Assembly: GCA_024398875.1 (NCBI GenBank)
Contig: JAKSIJ010000003.1
Location: 202,835 to 266,834, forward strand
DNA: 64,000 bases
Reading direction: 5' to 3'
Source: Fibrobacter sp.
GTDB lineage: Bacteria > Fibrobacterota > Fibrobacteria > Fibrobacterales > Fibrobacteraceae
Positions within the stretch are counted from its first letter, which is position 1. Each line of letters starts with the position of its first letter. The translations under genes and the position numbers were made by a program. Shown piece by piece: positions 8,233-16,411 of the stretch. The notes under the pieces were generated by a model that searched no databases, was not told the DNA's origin, and saw nothing but the letters and a program-made list of their open reading frames with translations.

Positions 8233-9321
8233 TTATTCCAAACGGGCTGTTGGATCAATTTCACGGACAGTCACATACTTGTACTCAGCCTGAACAACAT
8301 TGTTGGCATTTCCATCAGTACGCATAAGAACTGCTCCGTGGCCCTCTAAAATTGCGGATTTTGCGTCCACCAAGCCATTATAACTCTCACAGCCGCTAAT
8401 AGTTGCTGCACCGTATGCTGCCCCGGACCAATCGGCTCCGGCATCATCTGCCTCACCAACTTTTTCCCATTTAGCTAAGCTGGGTTCACCTCCAGATATG
8501 GAGTCAATATAGAGTTCTAAATGAACCGAAGTCTCAGTAGAATTATATACGATATACTTCATGCCAATCCAACGATTAGCAGGAAGTTTTTCTCCACCCC
8601 AAAGCGGCGTCTGCTGGCCAATCACGCCCATGCTCTGGTAATAGCTGTCAGGGTGTTTCCATTCCTTCTCAAAATCCCATTTTCCATCATGGCGGAACCG
8701 GGCATAATAAGTACTGGCGTCACAATTATTGCCTCCACTGGAGGCATGCCCTAAATTGCCACTGCGGACACCCACAACCATGCCACCCCAATCAGGGCCA
8801 CCTACGGAAGCCTCGCCGCGACGATAGTAGCCAGTCCATTCCACATTCTTGAAAAATTGTTTTTGAGTGGAGTTGTTGTCGTTGGCATTGATATGGAATC
8901 GAGGGCCGGAACTCATCATCTGCATCACACCCTGTCCATCAATTTTGAAGAAAGGGTTTGCATCTCCGTCACTGCGGTTATCCGTCCAACCCGTCGGGTC
9001 ATCCGGATCTCCGTCCCAGCTCACACCACGGGCATTCCCGTTGCCCCAATGAGCCGACGTCCATTCAATCGTTCCCGCTTTTGTAGCATAGAATTCCTTA
9101 GAGCCGAATACATCCGTCACTGCACCGCTAGCAGAAGAGCCCGCAGCATTTTCACTAGAAAAGCCTTGAGGGCTTTCACTAGAACTGGGTTCTGCGCCAC
9201 TTGACAAATCCAGTTCACTACTGGAGGAGTTCTCATCGGAAACATTAGACCCACTGTCATCACCACAGGCAATAAACAAGGCGGCGGCAATAAGACCAAA
9301 GCATAAATTCAGAGATTTCAT
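8233..9321 (-). CDS. Serine-linker lipoprotein with a beta-rich carbohydrate-type domain
   Basis: The ATG at 9321 (MKSLNLCFGLIAAALFIACG) follows GGGAAAG and lies 13 nt after the stop of the upstream paralogue. Lipobox FIAC puts the lipid anchor on Cys19. A Ser-rich linker (residues about 25-65) precedes one domain of about 285 residues with Trp/Gly-rich motifs: GTIEWTSAHWGNG, VEWTGYYRR, GGMVVGVRSG, NTYYARFR-like STYYARFRHDGKWDFEKEW, WIGMKYIVYN, LELYIDSISGG. The same domain occurs twice in the gene at 9335. It looks like a jelly-roll/laminin-G type glycan-binding or polysaccharide-lyase fold; no catalytic residues can be named. 362 residues. Confidence 0.7.
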   Translation of the reverse strand: MKSLNLCFGLIAAALFIACGDDSGSNVSDENSSSSELDLSSGAEPSSSESPQGFSSENAAGSSASGAVTDVFGSKEFYATKAGTIEWTSAHWGNGNARGVSWDGDPDDPTGWTDNRSDGDANPFFKIDGQGVMQMMSSGPRFHINANDNNSTQKQFFKNVEWTGYYRRGEASVGGPDWGGMVVGVRSGNLGHASSGGNNCDASTYYARFRHDGKWDFEKEWKHPDSYYQSMGVIGQQTPLWGGEKLPANRWIGMKYIVYNSTETSVHLELYIDSISGGEPSLAKWEKVGEADDAGADWSGAAYGAATISGCESYNGLVDAKSAILEGHGAVLMRTDGNANNVVQAEYKYVTVREIDPTARLE

Positions 9322-9334
9322 TTTCTTTCCCTTT

Positions 9335-11713
9335 TTAACGAACAACAATGCGTTGCAATTGATTATTCACACGAACAAAATACATTCCAGCAGACGGAGC
9401 CTGCAATACAGATTTTTTTTGCAGAGATATCTTTTGCAAAACTCTCCCCTGCATATCCATAAGCACAGCATCTCTTTGCGGCACATCTGCTAAGATACGA
9501 ACGTTTCGTCCATCCACCGCAACAGTAAACGTCGGGAGCGCAGTTCCTTGAGCAACACGCATCCCGCCTCCAGAACTTGAAGACTCCTCCTCTGTGGAAC
9601 TAGATAAATTTATTTCCGATGAAGAAGACGACACATCAAATTCAGGGTATGACGAACTCGAAAACTTCTCAGAACTTGACGAAGCATCCTCTTCAAATGA
9701 CGAAGATGAATCAAAATCATCTACTGAACTTGATGATTCCGCATTCTTGATAGAGCTCGAAGACACTTCCAGCGCAATTGAACTGGAAGACTCCGCTTTC
9801 TCTGAAGAACTTGAAGGAGCCATGGGAATATCCGAAGGGTCAATTTCACGAAGGGTCACATACTTGTAGTAGGGATTGTCGTTATCCGAACGCATCAAAG
9901 CCGTTCCACCTCCCTGAAGAATGGCGGTATAGGCGCTTGTAAGGCCGAATGCTTCACACCCTTCAATTGTAGAGGCATTGTTACTTGCCCCAGACCAAGA
10001 CTTTCCATTGTCTTCCGCCATGCCTACCAGCTCCCACTTTCCCGGAGGTGTAGCGCTACTGGTGGAATCGATGTACAATTCCAAACGCACGGTACTTTCG
10101 TCCTTATTGTAGACGATGTACTTCATGCCAATCCATTTGCCTACGGGGAGTTTTTCTCCACCCCATAGCGGGTCCTGCTTACCGATGCCAGAACCACTGC
10201 GAACGAAGCTGCCAGGATGCTTCAGTTCCTTTTCAAAATCCCACTTTCCTGAATTCATAAAACGGGCATAATAGGTATTCGCTTGACAATCATCGCCCTC
10301 GCTAGACCCATGATTATCTGGCCCACTACGAAGGCCCACCACAAGGCCACCATGATCCTTGCCGCCTTCTGCATTGCGCATAAAATAGCCTGTCCATTCC
10401 ATATCACGGAAGAACTGTTTTTGAGTCTCCGTCAGTTCCTTGTCTAGAGAATTGATGTGGAAGCGAGGAATGTTGCTAATCATCTGCATGCGGCCATCTC
10501 CAAAAACACGGAAATGATCCACACTGCTGCCATCGCCGCTCTGGTCATCGGCCCAACCCGTAGGGTCAAGTGAATCACGGGGCCAGTAGTTAATCGTGTA
10601 GTTCTTTCCATTGCCCCAATAGGCAGAAGTCCAAGTCTTGTAGCCATCCTTTGTCGGATATTTCATGGAAAAGCCAAAGTCGTCTTCGCCAACTCCTGTG
10701 AATGTAGAACCAGGCTTAGAACTGCTACCTGAAGAAGATGAAGTTACAGAACTGGAGGAATAGTCAATGTCGCCATATTCTTCCTCTGTAAATTTTGCAG
10801 TCGGGTCAATTTCGCGAATGGTAACATACTTGTAATAAGGTTGGTCATCATCCGTGCGCATCAATATAATTCCGCCGCCATTAAGAATTGCCGTGTAGGC
10901 ATTAGAATATTTACAACCCGAAATTGTAGCAGCTCCACCACTGGCTCCAGACCAATCATTACCGGCATCATCAGCCTCGCCTACTTTTTTCCACACCGCT
11001 TTTGAAGGATTTCCTCCCGAAATGGAATCAATATAGAGCTCAAGGTGTACAGACTCTTCACTTGAATTGTACACAATATACTTCATGCCAATCCAACGAC
11101 CTACCGGAAGAGAAGTCCCCCCCCAAAGAGGGTCTTGATGGCCTATGCCGGAACCACTACGATAGTAGCTTCCTGGATGTTGCAATTCCTTTTCAAAATC
11201 CCACTTACCGTCATTGCGAAAGCGGGCATAATAGGTATTGGCATCACAGTTGTTGCCACCCGAGGAGCCATGTCCGAGAGCGCCACTTCGAACGCCCACA
11301 ACCATTCCGCCATAATCCTTTCCACCAAGGGCTTTTCTCTTAAAATAACCAGTCCATTCCACATTCTTGTAAAACTGCTTTGTACTTGCCCAACTTTGCT
11401 GACTATTGATATGGAATCGAGGACCCGAGCCCAGCAATTGCATCTGACCATTGCCATCAATAACAAAACCGTCTCCTTCATTGGAGCTCCGATTATCAGA
11501 CCAGTCATAAGGATCATAACTATCGGCAGACCAGTTGGTACATTCTCTATAAATTCCATTACCCCAATGTTCCGAAGTCCATTCTATCGTCCCTGAGACA
11601 GTCTTGAAGAACTTCTTACTGCCAAAGACATCTACTGCAGATTCTGCAGCCAAACTTACCGAAGCGCAAACCACCGCCGCGCATGACAATACTTTCAAAA
11701 CACTCCAATTCAT
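9335..11713 (-). CDS. Secreted two-domain protein, serine linker, type IX-like C-terminal tail
   Basis: This 792-residue protein has a signal peptide (LSCAAVVCASVSLAAES). Two copies of the same beta-rich domain follow, at about 28-312 and 345-632, with shared motifs WTS-HWGNG, VEWTGYF, GGMVVGVRSG or GGLVVGLRSG, YYARF and WIGMKYIVYN. A linker of repeated SSSS blocks (about 640-712) leads to a C-terminal segment with VLMDMQGRVLQK and GMYFVRVN, typical of Por/type IX sorting domains. Two glycan-binding-type domains on a flexible linker suggest cell-surface polysaccharide attachment or attack. AGGGGT precedes the ATG. It is probably co-transcribed with the single-domain lipoprotein downstream. 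Confidence 0.75.
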   Translation of the reverse strand: MNWSVLKVLSCAAVVCASVSLAAESAVDVFGSKKFFKTVSGTIEWTSEHWGNGIYRECTNWSADSYDPYDWSDNRSSNEGDGFVIDGNGQMQLLGSGPRFHINSQQSWASTKQFYKNVEWTGYFKRKALGGKDYGGMVVGVRSGALGHGSSGGNNCDANTYYARFRNDGKWDFEKELQHPGSYYRSGSGIGHQDPLWGGTSLPVGRWIGMKYIVYNSSEESVHLELYIDSISGGNPSKAVWKKVGEADDAGNDWSGASGGAATISGCKYSNAYTAILNGGGIILMRTDDDQPYYKYVTIREIDPTAKFTEEEYGDIDYSSSSVTSSSSGSSSKPGSTFTGVGEDDFGFSMKYPTKDGYKTWTSAYWGNGKNYTINYWPRDSLDPTGWADDQSGDGSSVDHFRVFGDGRMQMISNIPRFHINSLDKELTETQKQFFRDMEWTGYFMRNAEGGKDHGGLVVGLRSGPDNHGSSEGDDCQANTYYARFMNSGKWDFEKELKHPGSFVRSGSGIGKQDPLWGGEKLPVGKWIGMKYIVYNKDESTVRLELYIDSTSSATPPGKWELVGMAEDNGKSWSGASNNASTIEGCEAFGLTSAYTAILQGGGTALMRSDNDNPYYKYVTLREIDPSDIPMAPSSSSEKAESSSSIALEVSSSSIKNAESSSSVDDFDSSSSFEEDASSSSEKFSSSSYPEFDVSSSSSEINLSSSTEEESSSSGGGMRVAQGTALPTFTVAVDGRNVRILADVPQRDAVLMDMQGRVLQKISLQKKSVLQAPSAGMYFVRVNNQLQRIVVR

Positions 11714-11752
11714 ATTATACCCCTAATCATTTATAGCCAATATAGTAACAAA

Positions 11753-11782
11753 AAATCCCGGCATTTTTGCTGCACGGGATTT
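11753..11782 (-). terminator. Intrinsic terminator after the 11819 gene
   Basis: On the minus strand AAATCCCG and CGGGATTT form an 8-bp stem around a 14-nt loop, followed by six T. It lies just after the stop of the gene at 11819 and before the ribosome-binding site of the gene ending at 9335. Confidence 0.75.
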
Positions 11783-11818
11783 AAACGAAACTTTCAAATG
11801 ATTTGAGTAATAAAACCG

Positions 11819-13693
11819 CTAATGGATTGCGATGCGCAGAGATTTACTCATGCCCTTATTATGGGCATACACCACATACATTCCTTGGGGCAACTGTAGA
11901 GGAATCTGTTCATTCATCACACTGGTAAATTTTTTGAAAACACATTTTCCTTGAAGGTTATAGACTTCCACCTCTGTAGCATTATGAACATTCAACATAT
12001 TCGAGCGAAAATCCACATGAATAAGATTTGGATTTAGCGCACTCTGTTCAACCAATCCATCATCGTCCTCAACCACCTCGATTTTATCCGAAAGAACAAA
12101 CTTTCCTAGATAATTAGAACCTGTAGCCTTGTCAAAGTAGTTGGTATCATTGGCAAATTGAATTACATGGAAGTTTTTATCTGTTTTGTAGTCGCCATAT
12201 TGGGAAATGCGCATATAGACTTTCCATTCGCCCTGAGGCATATCTTCTGGCAATCGAATCTTTGGAGCCAATTCGTTCACGCCATCAAATTCAGGTTCAT
12301 CCTCCATCAAATCGCTGAAGTTATAACCCAACCACGCTTTTAAAGGGTCCTTCGTTTTCATTTTCAATTTCTTAGAATATATCTTTGTAGGGTCAATACC
12401 CATAGGCAATTCTATGATTGTCGTATCCGTTGCAGTTTCCTGTTTTAGGATGACGGTCGCCTTTTTCACCATTAGGTTATTGCCAAAGCCCACATTCTGG
12501 AGCTTAACATCCATCTTCAGTTTTCCGCCAATACCAACGGAATCTATGATTTTGGAATCACGCACCACAAAGCGGTAACCAAAATGGTCACGTGCATATT
12601 CCTTTTCCTTTGTTTTACCACTATATTCCAAATCCGGTCCCACAAACGTCACCGTGTCCATAAAATTGTAGCATTTGCCTGCCATTGAGCCTCCAATGTA
12701 GGAGGTGTGGGTACGGAATCCCTCATAAGCAAGGAAAGCTCCTGTATTGATAGGACGGACCCCTTCTGGATTATAATTACAGACAAAGTCACCACCATAG
12801 GGAACTTCAACACCGTATTTTTCCATCCAGGAAATCACCTTTTCTCTGGAAATGGGGTAAGGATCTCCACTACCAAAGGTTCCCAAATCATTATCACTGC
12901 CAAGGTAGCCATCATTGTAGAGGCCAACTCGGTTCATGTAGGGTGCATAATTCGGAGATTTCGCGGTATCCTGAAATCTTGCAGAATCGGCGTGAAAATC
13001 GGGATAGACATACCAAGTGGAATAAGGGTCCTTGAGCCCCATCCATAAAGCAACCACTTGAGGACTGCGGACACCCACTTTAATCCCTGAACTAGAATTT
13101 TCAAGAAATGTTTGCAAGGCCTTCGCGTGATTATCCTGACCGCCAGTTGTCATTTCGCCACAGGTTCCAAACATACCTAGCTCTACAAAGTGAATTACAT
13201 CTTCATAATCACTATACAATTCCGCCAGCTGTTTCGTGTGAATTAAAGTAGTTTCTATGTCCGGATCCTGACTTCCGCGGCAGTCGTCATCATAAGAGGC
13301 GCGGATAGTGCAGGAGCCACCGCGCCGACGAAGGGAATCCAAAGCGGCACGGATATTATTCAGAGAGACTTCGTCCAAGGGGCCCGAAACTCCACGAGGC
13401 ACTTTTATACGACTCTCTCCTTCACCTTCATAGGTCCAGGCATTACTGGAAAAGCCTCCTAAATCTATCAAGAAACGCATAAAATCTGCGTAGACGGTAC
13501 CATTAGATTTTAAATTCAATTCCTTACCGGGACTGAGATAGAAGCCCTTATGACTTGTTACGCCTCGGCCTGGGTTCTTTTTGATTTCAATCAAATGGTC
13601 AGTATAATCCAAATTCTGGTCAACCATGGAGGCTGCAGAAATGAATGAAAACAAGCCCAAAACAACAAGCGAAAAACAGATTTTTACTTTCAA
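11819..13693 (-). CDS. Secreted DUF4874/DUF4832-type protein with C-terminal sorting segment
   Basis: The start is TTG at 13693, supported by AGGAGG 6 nt upstream; no better ATG exists. The 624-residue product has a signal peptide ending near SAAS. Its motifs are NPGRGVTSHKGFYL, DFMRFLIDLGGFSSNAW, a Cys-containing IRASYDDDCRGS strand, VHFVELGMFG-like IHFVELGMFGTCGE, and YEGFRTHTSYIGGSM; this pattern resembles the DUF4874 plus DUF4832 pair, thought to form a glycosidase-like barrel. A beta-sandwich region follows, then a sorting-type tail (VEVYNLQGKCVFKK, GMYVVYA). The Glu in VELGMFG could be catalytic, by inference only. Its paralogue lies immediately upstream. Confidence 0.7.
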   Translation of the reverse strand: MKVKICFSLVVLGLFSFISAASMVDQNLDYTDHLIEIKKNPGRGVTSHKGFYLSPGKELNLKSNGTVYADFMRFLIDLGGFSSNAWTYEGEGESRIKVPRGVSGPLDEVSLNNIRAALDSLRRRGGSCTIRASYDDDCRGSQDPDIETTLIHTKQLAELYSDYEDVIHFVELGMFGTCGEMTTGGQDNHAKALQTFLENSSSGIKVGVRSPQVVALWMGLKDPYSTWYVYPDFHADSARFQDTAKSPNYAPYMNRVGLYNDGYLGSDNDLGTFGSGDPYPISREKVISWMEKYGVEVPYGGDFVCNYNPEGVRPINTGAFLAYEGFRTHTSYIGGSMAGKCYNFMDTVTFVGPDLEYSGKTKEKEYARDHFGYRFVVRDSKIIDSVGIGGKLKMDVKLQNVGFGNNLMVKKATVILKQETATDTTIIELPMGIDPTKIYSKKLKMKTKDPLKAWLGYNFSDLMEDEPEFDGVNELAPKIRLPEDMPQGEWKVYMRISQYGDYKTDKNFHVIQFANDTNYFDKATGSNYLGKFVLSDKIEVVEDDDGLVEQSALNPNLIHVDFRSNMLNVHNATEVEVYNLQGKCVFKKFTSVMNEQIPLQLPQGMYVVYAHNKGMSKSLRIAIH

Positions 13694-13719
13694 AACAATC
13701 CTCCTTTACGAAGCGTAAC

Positions 13720-16023
13720 TTACTTCACCGTGACGAGTTCTATACTATTCCCCAGACGGACAAGATATTTGCCTGGCTGAGAAACAATTAACTCACAACT
13801 TGACTTCGTAGACTGTTTGCGTAACAATGTTCTTCCCTGCAAATCCATCAACGTCACAGATGTATTCGGAGCCATTCCCGTAATTTGAATGCTACGATGA
13901 GAAATCGTGAGATGAATGTTGTTGAAGTTGAACCCATCACGGAGTCCTTCTTCTCCTGTACTGGAACTGGATTCTTCCGCGGAAGAACTACTTTCGCCAT
14001 TTTCACTTGAACTGCTTTCAAATTCCTCACTGGAGCTGGATTCTTCCGCGGAAGAACTGCTCTCGACATAGCCCCCTCGTGCAATTACTATGGAATCCCT
14101 GATTCCCTTCCAAGAACCACAATCAAATTCTCGCCAATAGAAGGAATTGTTGGCCTTCTTAGGAATTGCCGTTGTTTCAAGGTCTCTTCCTGGATTTAAG
14201 GTGTAGCACTTGCCTATAGTCATGCTGTCAAGGCCATCATTGTAGCAGTTATCGCCGTATCCTCCGGCACCCTTCACAAAGGTAACGCAGGTATCCAGCA
14301 AATCAAGCGCCAGTGAACTAGAAGAGAACCATTCGTCTGAAATTTTTGAACTTGAGGATGAAGACCACTGAATCTCTGAACTAGAACTTGGGGGGAATTC
14401 ACCGGGGTCGACATAGGTACTATTGGAGAGAATGAACTTTCCTAGGTAATTGGAACCCGTAACCTTGTCAAAATAATTGGTGTCATTCGCAAACTGGATG
14501 ACATGGTAATTGTTATCCGTCTTATAATCTCCATAATGAGAGATTCGCATATATACTTCCCACTCCCCTTCCTGCATATCCTCAGGCAATTTGATAACAG
14601 GATTGAGTTCATTCACCCCATCAAATTCGGGAGTATCCTCAATGATATCGGAATAGTTACTGCCAGTCCACATCTTGGTGGGATTGTCATCTACACCCGT
14701 TTTCATCTTGAGTTTCTTGGAATAAATTTTGGTGGGGTCAACATTCATCGGAAGTTCCAGCGTCGTCGAGCCATTTTTCAAAATAACGGTTGCCTTCTTT
14801 GAAACAAGATTGTTCGCAAAGCCCACATTCTGAATTTTGAGATTCATCTTTAAAAGGCCGCCAATGCCCACAGACTCGATAATTTTTGAGTCACGGAGCA
14901 CAAAGCGATAACCGAAATGATCCCGGGCGTATTCCTTCTCCTTGGTTTTTCCACTATACTCTGGATCCGGGCCTACAAATGTTACAGTGTCCATGAAGTT
15001 ATAGCATTTGTCAGACATGGAGCCGCCAATATAGGACGTGTGAGTACGGAAACCCTCGTAAGCCAGATATTTACCCGTATTCAACGGCGGGCGTTTATCT
15101 CCATTATAGTTGCAGACGAAATCACCGCCATAGGGAACAACCTTGCCATATTCCTCCATCCATTCAATAATATGTTCGCGAGTGATTGGGCCCTGAGCTC
15201 CACCAGTTTCCAAATACGTGCCCAAATCATCGTCACTTCCCAAGTAGCCATCGTTATACAGGCCCACACGCGTCATCAACTCTCCACGAGCCTGGGCACT
15301 ATCCTGAAAACGCTTTGAATCAATACGCCAATCCGGATAGATGTACCAGCCACCCTTTTCATAATAATCCTTTAAGCCAAGCCAAAGGCCAACTGTTTGC
15401 GGGCTACGCATACCATACTTGATGCCGGAACTGGAATTGTCCAAGAAAACCTGCAAGGTCTTTACCATGTGTTCACCACTACCCGATGTTTGCTCGCCAC
15501 AGGTACCAAACATTCCTACTTCCACATAGTGAATCACATCTTCGTAGTCGCTATAAATTTCGGCCAATTGTTTTGCGTGAGTCAGTGTTGTAGTCAGGCC
15601 CGGGTCCTGATCGCCGCGGCAATCAATGTCATAGGATGTTCGAATGGTGCATGTTCCACCACGACGGCGGATAGAATCCAGTACAGCGCGAACATTATTC
15701 AAAGAAACCTCGTCCAAGGGTTGGGAGACACCACGAGGCACCCTGTTCTTTTGTTCGTCGTATGTCCATGCATTACTGGAAAAGCCTCCCAGGTCTATCA
15801 ACAACCGCATAAAGTCGGCATAGATGAGATTCCCCGTCAATTCCTGTGTTTTCCCCGGCTTCAGGTAAATACCCCGATGACTAGTTACACCACGAGCTGG
15901 ATTGTTGTTCAGATTCACCAAATGGTCGGAATAGTCCAGATACTGCTCCACCATGTCTACAGCACTGATGGAGGAAACTGCGCACAAGAAGAAAAATGCA
16001 AAAAAAGCAACACCCTTTTTCAT
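13720..16023 (-). CDS. Larger DUF4874/DUF4832-type paralogue with serine linkers
   Basis: The ATG at 16023 follows AAGGA. The 767-residue protein has a signal peptide (FFAFFFLCAVSSISAVD). Residues about 24-545 match the downstream paralogue almost segment by segment (NPARGVTSHRGIYL, GGFSSNAW, YVEVGMFGTCGE, YEGFRTHTSYIGGSM). It then adds a Ser-rich linker, a short Cys-containing module (TCVTFVKGAGGYGDNCYNDG, GRDLETTAIP, FDCGSW) that may be carbohydrate-binding, a second Ser linker, and a sorting tail (VTLMDLQGRTLLRK, GKYLVRLG). The pair looks like a tandem duplication in which one copy gained or lost the extra module. The stop at 13720 is 26 nt from the next start, so they are likely co-transcribed. 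Confidence 0.72.
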   Translation of the reverse strand: MKKGVAFFAFFFLCAVSSISAVDMVEQYLDYSDHLVNLNNNPARGVTSHRGIYLKPGKTQELTGNLIYADFMRLLIDLGGFSSNAWTYDEQKNRVPRGVSQPLDEVSLNNVRAVLDSIRRRGGTCTIRTSYDIDCRGDQDPGLTTTLTHAKQLAEIYSDYEDVIHYVEVGMFGTCGEQTSGSGEHMVKTLQVFLDNSSSGIKYGMRSPQTVGLWLGLKDYYEKGGWYIYPDWRIDSKRFQDSAQARGELMTRVGLYNDGYLGSDDDLGTYLETGGAQGPITREHIIEWMEEYGKVVPYGGDFVCNYNGDKRPPLNTGKYLAYEGFRTHTSYIGGSMSDKCYNFMDTVTFVGPDPEYSGKTKEKEYARDHFGYRFVLRDSKIIESVGIGGLLKMNLKIQNVGFANNLVSKKATVILKNGSTTLELPMNVDPTKIYSKKLKMKTGVDDNPTKMWTGSNYSDIIEDTPEFDGVNELNPVIKLPEDMQEGEWEVYMRISHYGDYKTDNNYHVIQFANDTNYFDKVTGSNYLGKFILSNSTYVDPGEFPPSSSSEIQWSSSSSSKISDEWFSSSSLALDLLDTCVTFVKGAGGYGDNCYNDGLDSMTIGKCYTLNPGRDLETTAIPKKANNSFYWREFDCGSWKGIRDSIVIARGGYVESSSSAEESSSSEEFESSSSENGESSSSAEESSSSTGEEGLRDGFNFNNIHLTISHRSIQITGMAPNTSVTLMDLQGRTLLRKQSTKSSCELIVSQPGKYLVRLGNSIELVTVK

Positions 16024-16102
16024 ATCCAATCCTTATTGTTATCCCATTTTGAATATAGATAAAATAATTGGATTGGCAACTAGGGGCTGAATTTGGGCAA
16101 CG

Positions 16103-16132
16103 AAAAAGGACGCTTTTTCAAGCGTCCTTTTT
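16103..16132 (-). terminator. Strong bidirectional hairpin terminator
   Basis: AAAAAGGACGCT (16103-16114) pairs with AGCGTCCTTTTT (16121-16132). T-runs on both sides allow ending in either direction. On the minus strand it follows the structured element at 16161-16411 and would end a transcript coming from there or from the GH94 gene. Confidence 0.8.
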
Positions 16133-16160
16133 ATCAAAATTTGATTAGTACCGAGCGAGA

Positions 16161-16411
16161 GCGGAAACTCCACTTTCTATAATTTGCAGGAGAACCAAGT
16201 AAGACTAGGTGCGAGTCCCCGTAGCGTACAAATCGTACGTGAGGGGACGAACTATACGACACTTGGGGTTTACCCCTTAGTGGAGTTATCCTCTTTGGGG
16301 AAACGACGTATTACGCAGGTTATCGCGCAAATGCTACCACTACGTGGTAGATTGTTCTTCGGTTCAGTCATACCCAAGCAAGCTTGGGTGCGACATTCGC
16401 CTTACGAACAA
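16161..16411. ncRNA. Candidate structured RNA of unknown family
   Basis: The gap is unlike other intergenic DNA here: not AT-rich and densely self-complementary. Pairs seen: AACTCCACT (16166-16174) with AGTGGAGTT (16279-16287); CCAAGT (16195-16200) with ACTTGG (16261-16266); GTCCCC (16215-16220) with GGGGAC (16243-16248), enclosing CGTAC/GTACG; CTACCAC/GTGGTAG (16334-16350); TACCCAAG/CTTGGGT (16371-16389) inside ATTGTTC/GAACAAT. CACTTGGGG and CCCCTTAGTG (16260-16282) form a competing hairpin. Strand is undecided; a terminator at 16103 favours the minus strand, downstream of GH94. No known riboswitch, tmRNA, RNase P or SRP motif was recognised. A group II intron domain I fragment is an alternative (GTGCGAG start). 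Confidence 0.45.

Noticed and set aside
16161..16411. tmRNA, RNase P RNA, 4.5S RNA or a common riboswitch
   Set aside because: Conserved motifs of these classes were looked for on both strands and not found; left as unassigned.
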